Part shown: positions 1 to 6,966 of the stretch, one piece after another
Position numbering within the stretch: the first letter of the stretch is position 1
How the letters are laid out: every line of letters starts with the position of its first letter
NCBI GenBank assembly: GCA_016201645.1
Contig: JACQCL010000233.1
Location: forward strand, 1 to 6,966
Reading direction: 5' to 3'
Origin: Candidatus Rokuibacteriota bacterium
GTDB lineage: Bacteria; Methylomirabilota; Methylomirabilia; Rokubacteriales; CSP1-6
DNA length: 6,966 nucleotides
The notes under the pieces: generated by a model
What the model was told of the DNA's origin: nothing
Databases searched by the model: none
Seen by the model: the letters and a program-made list of their open reading frames with translations, nothing else
Program-made: the position numbers and the translations under genes

Positions 1-198
1 CTTCACGCCGCGGTGCTTGGCTTCACCCATCCGGTCACGGGGAACGCCCTGGAATTCAGATCGGCATTACCCGAGAGGATGGAGCGCCTGCTGGCCTACC
101 TGCACCGCGCTTTGGCCCCCTCACCCCACCCCTTTCCCCCCTCACCTTTTTCCTCTCCCCCTGCAGGGGGAGAGGGTAGGCGAGCGGGAACAACGTGA
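1..198 (+). CDS. C-terminal fragment of an RluA/RluD-family pseudouridine synthase (5' end outside window)
   Basis: Frame 1 is open from the left edge to a TGA at 196-198, giving 65 visible residues. The first residues read LHAAVLGFTHPVTGNALEF, followed by SALPERMERLLAYL. This matches the usual end of RluA/RluD-type 23S rRNA pseudouridine synthases, in which a leucine-histidine pair precedes a GF-HP-TG block and then an acidic, leucine-rich last helix. The catalytic Asp lies in the missing part, so the exact enzyme (RluA, RluC or RluD) cannot be told. A normal family member would stop shortly after the helix, at about position 110. Here the frame continues for about 27 more codons through a palindromic repeat, giving a Pro/Ser/Gly tail that looks like translated repeat rather than protein design. 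It ends 16 bases before glmU on the same strand. The family call is fairly secure; the specific member is not. Confidence 0.75.
   Translation, partial: LHAAVLGFTHPVTGNALEFRSALPERMERLLAYLHRALAPSPHPFPPSPFSSPPAGGEGRRAGTT
116..180. repeat. C/T-rich palindromic dispersed-type repeat between the pseudouridine synthase gene and glmU
   Basis: The segment contains an exact 24-base palindrome at 152-175. Its left arm is CCTCTCCCCC, its centre TGCA and its right arm GGGGGAGAGG, giving a possible 10-bp stem. To its left, the 10-mer CCCCCTCACC occurs twice, at 116-125 and 137-146, 21 bases apart. C-rich runs leading into a CTCTCCCC/GGGGAGAG palindrome are typical of intergenic palindromic repeats scattered through many high-GC bacterial genomes. 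They are often mistranslated into Pro/Gly-rich tails, as happens here in two frames. No T-run follows the hairpin, so it does not look like a standard intrinsic terminator. It could still stabilise or attenuate the mRNA ahead of glmU. Copy number in the genome cannot be judged from one window. Confidence 0.7.
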
Positions 199-205
199 TA
201 TTATT

Positions 206-210
206 GGAGG
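206..210 (+). promoter_or_regulatory. Ribosome binding site of glmU
   Basis: GGAGG lies 4 bases (CACA) before the ATG at 215. This decides the glmU start. The same frame is open upstream as far as position 17, but that extension only translates the repeat and lacks conserved GlmU sequence. Confidence 0.75.
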
Positions 211-214
211 CACA

Positions 215-1608
215 ATGGGTGCCGACCTGACCGTGGTCATTCTGGCCGCAGGCGAGGGGACGCGGATGCGGTCGCGCCGCCCCAAGGCCCTTCACCTCAT
301 CGGCGGCCGCCCTCTCATCGCATATCCCGTGAGCCTCGCGGAGCGCCTCGGCGGCAGGCTCGTAGTCGTGGTGGGGCGCGGCAGCGAGGATGTGCGGCGC
401 GCGCTGGGCGACCCTACCGATGTCCACTTTGTTGAGCAGAAGGTGCGGCTCGGCACCGGCCATGCGCTCAAGGAGACCCGGAGCGCCTGCGGCAACGGCC
501 GAGGGACGGTGCTGGTCCTCCCGGCGGACACGCCGCTCCTCTCCGAGGAAACACTCAAGCGGCTCGTGGATCGGCACCGGGGGAGCGGCGCGGCCGCGAC
601 GCTCCTCACGGCCGTCGTGGAGGACCCCACGGGCTACGGCCGCATCGTGCGCGAGGCGGGCCAGGTGACGGCGATCGTGGAGGACCGCGATGCCTCGCCC
701 CAGCAGAAGCAGATCCGGGAGATCAACTCGAGCATCTACGCCTTCGACGCTCGCCATCTCTGGCCCGCCCTCGAGCAGATCGGGGCGGAGAATGCCAAGG
801 GCGAGTACTACCTGACCGATGTCATCGCCGTCCTCAGACGGGAGGGCCGGCGGATCGACGCCCTCCTCTCGGACGATCCCGCGGAGTGTCTGGGGATCAA
901 CGACCGGAAGCAGCTTGCCCACGTTGCCGCCCTGCTCCGGACCCGGACACTGGAGCGGCTCATGGCCGAGGGCGTCACCATCCTCGATCCTGCCACCACC
1001 TATGTGGACGACACGGTGAGCGTCGGGCCCGACAGCGTCCTTGCGCCGGGCATCGTATTGGAGGGGGCGACCATGGTCGGCGCCGAGTGCTCGATCGGCC
1101 TCGGCTGTCACGTCTCGGATAGCCGGCTGGGGGACCGGGTGACGCTCAAGCCCTATTGCGTCCTGACGCAGGCGATCGTCGAGGATGAGGCCACGCTCGG
1201 CCCGTTTGCTCACCTCCGTCCCCTCTCTCACGTGGGGGCGCGGGCGAAGATCGGCAACTTTGTCGAGCTGAAGAAGTCGCGGATCGGCCGGGGTTCCAAG
1301 GTGCCGCACCTCTCCTACGTGGGGGACGCGACCATCGAGGAGGACGTGAACATCGGCGCCGGCACCATCACGTGCAACTACGACGGCGTGAAGAAGCATG
1401 AGACCCGGATCCGCAAGGGGGCGTTCGTCGGAACGAACACGAGCCTGGTGGCCCCCATCACGATCGGCGAGGGGGCTTACGTGGGGGCCGGCTCCACGAT
1501 TACCAAGGATGTCCCCCCCGGGGCTCTGGCCTTGGGTCGCGCCGAGCAGACGATCAAGGAAGGCTGGGCGACCCGGCGCAAGCAGCGCCAGAAGGCGGAC
1601 GACCGTTA

Positions 1609-1609
<1 letters not shown>
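215..1609 (+). CDS. glmU: Bifunctional GlmU: N-acetylglucosamine-1-phosphate uridyltransferase / glucosamine-1-phosphate N-acetyltransferase
   Basis: This cytoplasmic enzyme acetylates glucosamine-1-phosphate with acetyl-CoA, then couples the product to UTP to give UDP-GlcNAc for peptidoglycan and LPS. The product is 464 residues, close to the usual 450-460. The N-terminal pyrophosphorylase domain starts with LAAGEGTRMRS-RRPK (10-24). It continues with GTGHA (80-84), PADTPLL with metal-binding Asp105, EYYLTD (197-202) and Asn229 in GIND, the second metal ligand. From about residue 255 the left-handed beta-helix of hexapeptide repeats begins. It carries the acetyltransferase residues: Arg335 in HLRPLS, Lys353/354 in ELKKS, His365 and Tyr368 in PHLSYVGDA, and Asn388-Tyr389 in TCNYDG. 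All key residues seem intact. The start at 215 is chosen from the GGAGG site and the family N-terminus. The stop TAA overlaps the glmS ATG by one base, suggesting translational coupling. Identification is secure. Confidence 0.97.
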
Positions 1610-3447
<1,838 letters not shown>

Positions 3448-3456
3448 GAGAGCCGT

Positions 3457-3840
3457 ATGAGGCGGAAGGCGTTTGTTCTCTTGCTTGTCGCTATCGTTGT
3501 GCTTCTCGCGGTACCGGACTTTGCGGCCGCCCAGGCCCCCAGCCCCACGGGCCCTCCCCACCCGAGCATGCCGTGGTCGGGGCCGTGGGCCCCGGGCAGC
3601 GCGGGCTACGGGACCGTGGTGCGCTACCTCCAGGTGCCGCCGCAGCAGGTGGAGATCGAGGTTCCCGCGCCGGGGGCCGGAGGCAGCGGGGAGTTACAGA
3701 AGCAGGTCGTAGAGATTCCCGGCTACGTCGTCACGGAAACGACGACGGGGTTCATCTATCCAGAGCGTGTGACGCTCCAGCAGGTAGGCCCCGGCGTCTA
3801 TCAGTGGGTGACTCTGCCCCAGCAGTTCCAGCCCAAGTAG
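3457..3840 (+). CDS. Small exported protein of unknown function, paralogue A
   Basis: I do not recognise a family. The 127-residue product starts with a clear Sec signal peptide: MRRK, a hydrophobic run (about 5-19), then a likely cleavage near FAAAQA (22-27). The mature part is about 100 residues, rich in Pro, Gly, Gln and Val, with no Cys and no further membrane segment. Residues 51-127 match the neighbouring paralogue B, including YGTV-RY, VP-QQV, QVVEIPGY, VTETTTG, YP-R, QVGPGVY-W and a C-terminal Lys. The alternating hydrophobic pattern suggests a small beta-rich fold (inference). AGGAG at 3446-3450, overlapping the glmS stop, lies 6 bases before the ATG and supports this start. The 9-base gap to glmS suggests co-transcription. 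A periplasmic or surface role is likely; its activity is unknown. Confidence 0.85.
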   Translation: MRRKAFVLLLVAIVVLLAVPDFAAAQAPSPTGPPHPSMPWSGPWAPGSAGYGTVVRYLQVPPQQVEIEVPAPGAGGSGELQKQVVEIPGYVVTETTTGFIYPERVTLQQVGPGVYQWVTLPQQFQPK

Positions 3841-3855
3841 CCGCGAGGGCGGAGC

Positions 3856-3863
3856 AGGAGGAG
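3856..3863 (+). promoter_or_regulatory. Ribosome binding site of paralogue B
   Basis: AGGAGGAG is a near-ideal Shine-Dalgarno sequence 8 bases before the ATG at 3872. It favours that ATG over the in-frame GTG codons at 3863 and 3866, which overlap or crowd the site. Confidence 0.75.
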
Positions 3864-3871
3864 TGGTGGTT

Positions 3872-4345
3872 ATGAAGAGGGCACTGCGCATCTCAGCGAT
3901 CCTGCTCGTTTGTCTTTTGCCCATCACGGCATATGCTCAAGCGAAGAAGCCGTCACCCCCTCCACCATCCCTGCGTTGCGACCCTCCTTTCACAGATCGG
4001 CTTCGCTGCCCCCATCCGGTGGAGCCGTGGTTCGGGCCCGCGTACCCGGGCAGAGCTGCTTACGGTGTTGTTCCGAACCGCCCGCCTACAGCCCAGGACC
4101 TGCAGTTGTACGGCACTGTCATTCGTTATATCGAGGTTCCCGCACAGCAGGTCGTGGTCCCGCTGTACATTCCAGGGCCAGGAAGCTTCCCCGGGGAGTT
4201 CGAACAGCAGGTCGTGGAGATTCCTGGGTACTTCGTTACGGAAACGACGACGGGATATGTCTACCCCCAGCGCTGGAGCCTGGAACAGGTTGGCCCGGGC
4301 GTCTATTACTGGCGAGTGCTCCCCCCGCTTTTCACCGCCAAGTAG
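3872..4345 (+). CDS. Small exported protein of unknown function, paralogue B
   Basis: No known family is recognised. From the ATG at 3872 the product has 157 residues. It has a Sec signal peptide (MKR, hydrophobic run about 8-19, likely cut after AYA at 20-22) and then a Pro-rich linker. Compared with paralogue A it has an extra N-terminal mature region holding the only two mature cysteines, Cys36 and Cys46 in RCDPPFTDRLRC, which could form a disulfide once exported. Residues 80-157 align with A residues 51-127 with one gap and about 47 identities by hand count, ending in QVGPGVYYW and a final Lys. Codon use differs from the neighbours: 16 of the first 40 codons end in A or T, against 4 of 40 in glmS and 9 of 40 in paralogue A. 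This may mean weaker selection, older divergence or transfer. It lies 31 bases after A. Function is unknown; export is likely. Confidence 0.84.
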   Translation: MKRALRISAILLVCLLPITAYAQAKKPSPPPPSLRCDPPFTDRLRCPHPVEPWFGPAYPGRAAYGVVPNRPPTAQDLQLYGTVIRYIEVPAQQVVVPLYIPGPGSFPGEFEQQVVEIPGYFVTETTTGYVYPQRWSLEQVGPGVYYWRVLPPLFTAK

Positions 4346-4366
4346 CCGGTCTCGCCCGTCTCGCTG

Positions 4367-4375
4367 TGGTATCGT
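4367..4375 (+). promoter_or_regulatory. Candidate extended -10 promoter for pcrA
   Basis: TGGTATCGT fits an extended -10 (TG, one base, then TATCGT, four of six bases matching TATAAT). Eight bases separate it from the ATG at 4384, so transcription would begin at or near the start codon and give a leaderless mRNA. This would explain the absence of a Shine-Dalgarno sequence. No convincing -35 is seen at the expected place near 4347-4352, although extended -10 promoters often lack one. This is a visual call only. Confidence 0.35.
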
Positions 4376-4383
4376 AGAGTCCC

Positions 4384-6561
4384 ATGTTGGCTGCCCGTCT
4401 GCCCGCCGACCTAATCCTCCGTGATCTGAACCCGCCTCAGCGGGAGGCCGTCACCCACACTGAGGGGCCGCTCTTGGTTTTGGCAGGGGCGGGGAGCGGG
4501 AAGACGCGGGTCATCGCCCACCGGATCGCCTACCTCCTTGGGGTCAAGGGTGTCCATCCGCAAAACGTCCTTGCCGTGACGTTTACCAACAAGGCGGCCG
4601 AGGAGATGCTGCGGCGGGTGCAGGACCTCCTCCTGCCTGCCGGCATTCGCCCCCCGCTCATCTCCACCTTTCACTCGGCGTGCGTCAGGATCCTCCGCGA
4701 GCACATCCGACACCTCGGCGTCTCGCCCCACTTCGTCATCTACGACGAGGACGACCGGCTGGACCTGGTGAAGGAGTGTCTGCGCGAGGAGGGGGTGGAC
4801 GAGCGGGCGCTGCCGCCGACGGCGGTGGTCCACCGGCTGAGCCACGCGAAGAACCAGATGCTGCTTCCGGACGAGGTGGAGCGTCTCGCGCGCGGACCCC
4901 GCGAGGAGAGGATCGCGGCCATTTACCGCCGGTATCAGGAGCGATTAGCTCAGGCGGGAGCCCTGGACTTCGACGATCTCCTGCTCCTGACGGTGCGCCT
5001 GTGGGAGAAGGTTCCGGAGGTCCTCGCCTGGTATCGAGGGCTCTGGAAGTACGTCCTCGTGGACGAGTACCAGGATACGAACCGCGTCCAGTACCGGCTG
5101 ATCCAGCTCCTGACCCTGGAGCACCGGAATCTCTGCGTCGTGGGCGATGACGATCAGTCCATCTACCGCTTCCGGGGCGCCAGCCTTCGGAACATCCTGG
5201 ACTTCGAGCACGACTTCCCCGGCACGCGGGTCATCCGTCTCGAGCAAAACTACCGCTCCACGAAACGAATCCTCGCGATCGCCTCCACGGTCATTGCCAA
5301 CAACGCCGGGCGTAAAGGCAAGACCCTCTGGACCGAAAATGCCGAGGGGGAGCAGGCCCGCGCGTACCGCGCCTGGGACGAGCATGAGGAGGCGGCGTTC
5401 GTCGCCACGACGATCGGCCGCCTCCGGGCCGAGGGGATTGCTGAGGGCGAGGTGGCGATCTTCTACCGGACGAACGCCCAGTCGCGGGTCCTGGAAGATG
5501 CGCTGCGCCGGAGCACGATCCCGTACGTGATCGTCGGGGGGGTACGCTTCTACGAGCGGCGGGAGGTCAAAGACGTCCTCGCGTACCTGCGGTTGACGAT
5601 CAACCCGGCTGATGACGTGGCCTTTAAACGGGCGATCGGTGCACCCTCTCGGGGCATCGGCCGCGCCACGCTGGCCCGCCTGGACGAGGTGGCCCGACGA
5701 GAAAAAGCGCCGCTGCTCGAGGCATGCGGACGACTGGGCGACGAGGTGAGCGCCAAGCAGCGACGGACGCTCGAGGAGTTCGCGACCTTGATCGGGGATG
5801 TGCGGGAGCTTAAGTCTGGACTCGCGCTTCCGGCGTTGATTGACGAGGTCCTGAGGCGCTCGGGCTACCGGGAGGCGCTCCGGGGGGAGCGGACCGCCGA
5901 GGCCGAGGGGCGCCTCGAAAACCTGGAAGAGCTGGTCGCCGCCGCCGAGGAGTTTCACCACTCCCGGGAATCCGCCACGCTGGAGGAGTTCCTCGACACG
6001 GTGGCGCTCCTCTCCGACGTGGACGAGTGGAAGGCCGACCGGGGTGCCGTGACCCTCATGACGCTCCATTCGGCCAAGGGGCTCGAGTTCCCCGTGGTCT
6101 TCATCACCGGCATGGAAGAGGGCGTCTTCCCGCACGTCCGGTCCATGGAAGGCTCGGAGGAGCTGGAGGAAGAGCGCCGGCTCTGCTATGTGGGGCTCAC
6201 GCGGGCGAAGCGGCAGCTCTATCTCTCCTATGCGCTCCACCGCCGGCTTCACGGCTACGGCATCGGCGAGCCGTCGCGTTTTCTCCTGGAGATTCCCGAG
6301 GAGGATCTCGCGCTCCTCAATGCGGCGAGGAGTCCCCTGGCCGCAAGCGCGAGCGAAGCGAGCCACATCTACGGGCACCCATCCCTTGAGGATGGGTCGT
6401 TGCCCTACCGTGTGGGCGCGAGGCTTCGCCACGCCCGCTGGGGCGAGGGGCTCCTGGTCGGGATCGAGCGACAGGGTGAGGACGTGATCGTCACCGTGCA
6501 TTTCGCCAGCGTGGGGCGCAAGCGCCTGTCGCTCCAGTACGCGCAGTTGGATGAAATCTAA
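4384..6561 (+). CDS. pcrA: ATP-dependent 3'-5' DNA helicase, UvrD/PcrA type (superfamily 1A)
   Basis: The product is a DNA-unwinding motor for nucleotide excision repair, mismatch repair, replication restart and removal of RecA or stalled RNA polymerase. Its 725 residues match the PcrA norm. Motifs run in order: Q motif NPPQREAV (16-23), Walker A AGAGSGKT (34-41), Ia TFTNKAAEEM (66-75), STFHSA (94-99), Walker B LVDEYQD (225-231), III GDDDQSIYRFRGA (254-266), IV NYRST (289-293), the 2B-domain block VRFYERREVKD (387-397), V TLHSAKGLEFPVVF (560-573) and VI YVGLTRAKR (602-610). A short linker then leads to a C-terminal Tudor-like segment (about 677-725, RVGARLRHARWGEGLL), the PcrA/UvrD region known to contact RNA polymerase. 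No good ribosome binding site precedes the ATG, which may start a leaderless mRNA. PcrA is preferred over UvrD for length and C-terminus, but the two names overlap. Confidence 0.95.
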   Translation: MLAARLPADLILRDLNPPQREAVTHTEGPLLVLAGAGSGKTRVIAHRIAYLLGVKGVHPQNVLAVTFTNKAAEEMLRRVQDLLLPAGIRPPLISTFHSACVRILREHIRHLGVSPHFVIYDEDDRLDLVKECLREEGVDERALPPTAVVHRLSHAKNQMLLPDEVERLARGPREERIAAIYRRYQERLAQAGALDFDDLLLLTVRLWEKVPEVLAWYRGLWKYVLVDEYQDTNRVQYRLIQLLTLEHRNLCVVGDDDQSIYRFRGASLRNILDFEHDFPGTRVIRLEQNYRSTKRILAIASTVIANNAGRKGKTLWTENAEGEQARAYRAWDEHEEAAFVATTIGRLRAEGIAEGEVAIFYRTNAQSRVLEDALRRSTIPYVIVGGVRFYERREVKDVLAYLRLTINPADDVAFKRAIGAPSRGIGRATLARLDEVARREKAPLLEACGRLGDEVSAKQRRTLEEFATLIGDVRELKSGLALPALIDEVLRRSGYREALRGERTAEAEGRLENLEELVAAAEEFHHSRESATLEEFLDTVALLSDVDEWKADRGAVTLMTLHSAKGLEFPVVFITGMEEGVFPHVRSMEGSEELEEERRLCYVGLTRAKRQLYLSYALHRRLHGYGIGEPSRFLLEIPEEDLALLNAARSPLAASASEASHIYGHPSLEDGSLPYRVGARLRHARWGEGLLVGIERQGEDVIVTVHFASVGRKRLSLQYAQLDEI
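6349..6397 (+). repeat. Short repeat and hairpin inside the pcrA linker
   Basis: GCGAGC occurs twice (6349-6354 and 6358-6363) around GAA. Soon after, ACCCATCC (6377-6384) pairs perfectly with GGATGGGT (6390-6397) across a 5-base loop. Both lie in codons about 656-671 of the helicase, the variable linker between the motor core and the Tudor-like end, so the protein can tolerate changes here. The inverted repeat is visible; any function is unproven. Confidence 0.45.
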
Positions 6562-6575
6562 CCCGAGGCAAGATA

Positions 6576-6875
6576 ATGCCTGAGCCCAAGATCACGCTCA
6601 AGGAAGTGGAGCATGTCGCCAGGCTGTCGCGGCTTGAGCTCTCGGACGCCGAGAAGGAACGGATGCGGTCGCAGCTCGACGCCATCCTGACCTACATTGA
6701 CAAGCTCCGGCAGCTCAACACCGACAACGTCGAGCCAACCTCCCACGCGATCCCGATGGTCAACGTGATGCGCGAGGACGCAGTGAGGCCGTGCTTCCCG
6801 ACCGAAGAGATGCTCGCCAACGCGCCGGAGCGCGAGGGCGACTTCGTCCGCGTTCCCAGGATCATCGAGGAGTAG
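6576..6875 (+). CDS. gatC: Asp-tRNA(Asn)/Glu-tRNA(Gln) amidotransferase subunit C
   Basis: GatC is the small scaffold subunit of GatCAB. It wraps around GatA and helps join it to GatB, so that misacylated Glu-tRNA(Gln) and/or Asp-tRNA(Asn) can be amidated in the cytoplasm. The 99-residue product is of normal size. It opens with the family helix VEHVARLSRLELSDAE (11-26), followed by the second helix LDAILTYIDKLRQL (34-47). Then come VEPTSHAIP (52-60), MREDAVRP (65-72) and the C-terminal end GDFVRVPRIIEE, all typical of GatC. GAGG at 6565-6568 lies 7 bases before the ATG. The gene follows pcrA by 14 bases and gatA begins 2 bases after its stop, so the three are probably one transcript. Confidence 0.95.
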   Translation: MPEPKITLKEVEHVARLSRLELSDAEKERMRSQLDAILTYIDKLRQLNTDNVEPTSHAIPMVNVMREDAVRPCFPTEEMLANAPEREGDFVRVPRIIEE

Positions 6876-6877
6876 CC

Positions 6878-6966
6878 ATGCCGACGATCGGCGAGCTGGC
6901 GGCGCGGTACCGGAGCGGCGAGGCGACGCCGACCCGGGTGGTCGAGGCCCACCTCCGTCGGATCGA
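6878..6966 (+). CDS. gatA: Asp-tRNA(Asn)/Glu-tRNA(Gln) amidotransferase subunit A, N-terminus only (cut by window edge)
   Basis: GatA is the amidase subunit that hydrolyses glutamine and passes ammonia to GatB. Only 29 residues are visible: MPTIGELAARYRSGEATP, then TRVVEAHLRRI. A short helix with a leucine-alanine pair, an RSGE-TP turn and a VEAHL-RI helix is the usual start of GatA. The catalytic Ser-cisSer-Lys triad and the amidase signature lie outside the window. GAGGAG at 6867-6872, inside the last gatC codons, is 5 bases before the ATG and supports the start. The tight junction with gatC strengthens the call, since this short N-terminus alone could belong to another amidase-family enzyme. 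gatB is expected downstream but cannot be seen. Confidence 0.88.
   Translation, partial: MPTIGELAARYRSGEATPTRVVEAHLRRI

Noticed and set aside
199..204. TATTAT as a -10 box for glmU
   Set aside because: It matches TATAAT at five of six bases, but transcription would start after the GGAGG ribosome site and remove it. No -35 or TG extension is seen.
17..214. A 66-residue N-terminal extension of GlmU in the same open frame
   Set aside because: It translates the pseudouridine synthase gene out of frame and then the palindromic repeat. It has no GlmU similarity, and GGAGG before the ATG at 215 fits the family N-terminus.
56..1399. Long open frame on the - strand (447 codons) opposite glmU
   Set aside because: It is a mirror of strongly G/C-ending codons in glmU. 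It has no recognisable domain and is opposite a fully conserved gene.
3907..3920. Lipoprotein signal (lipobox) around Cys14 of paralogue B
   Set aside because: LLVC lies inside the hydrophobic core, has Val instead of Gly, Ala or Ser before Cys, and is followed by more hydrophobic residues. A standard signal peptidase site after AYA fits better.
4346..4383. Terminator between paralogue B and pcrA
   Set aside because: No stable hairpin followed by a T-run is visible in the 38-base gap.
3910..4424. Two other + strand frames overlapping paralogue B
   Set aside because: Frame-shifted shadows. Only the 3872-4345 frame has a signal peptide, a good ribosome site and similarity to paralogue A.
4945..6501. 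Long open frame on the - strand (518 codons) opposite pcrA
   Set aside because: The same high-GC antisense effect applies, with no domain, no promoter and no ribosome site that stands out.

Overview
The window is a compact, almost fully coding stretch with every gene on the + strand. Base composition is strongly G+C-rich and codons mostly end in G or C. The gene set (GlmU, GlmS, a UvrD/PcrA helicase, GatC and GatA) is bacterial housekeeping. The presence of gatCA suggests an organism that makes Gln-tRNA and/or Asn-tRNA by transamidation. High G+C, tight packing and a C-rich palindromic dispersed repeat are compatible with an uncultivated high-GC lineage such as Rokubacteria/NC10 or a deltaproteobacterial-type group. 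This is an inference from general appearance; no marker in the window settles the taxonomy.

Layout. (1) Positions 1-198 hold the C-terminal end of an RluA/RluD-type pseudouridine synthase, whose reading frame runs into a C/T-rich palindromic repeat (116-180). (2) glmU (215-1609) and glmS (1609-3447) overlap by one base and encode the enzymes at the two ends of UDP-N-acetylglucosamine synthesis. (3) Two small exported proteins of unknown function, clearly related to each other, follow in tandem (3457-3840 and 3872-4345). (4) A full-length PcrA/UvrD-type helicase (4384-6561) starts after a 38-base gap that carries a candidate extended -10 promoter and no good ribosome binding site. (5) gatC (6576-6875) and the start of gatA (from 6878) run off the right edge.

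How the genes work together. GlmS makes glucosamine-6-phosphate and GlmU carries out the last two steps to UDP-GlcNAc, the precursor for peptidoglycan and LPS. The intermediate enzyme GlmM is not in this window. The two exported proteins sit directly behind glmS and may be co-transcribed with it, which hints at, but does not show, an envelope role. PcrA, GatC and GatA form a second tightly spaced block.

The least explained part of the window is the pair of exported paralogues. They share a C-terminal block of about 77 residues that I cannot assign to a known family. No RNA genes, CRISPR arrays, insertion sequences or phage genes were found. No stretch longer than 300 bases lacks a gene.
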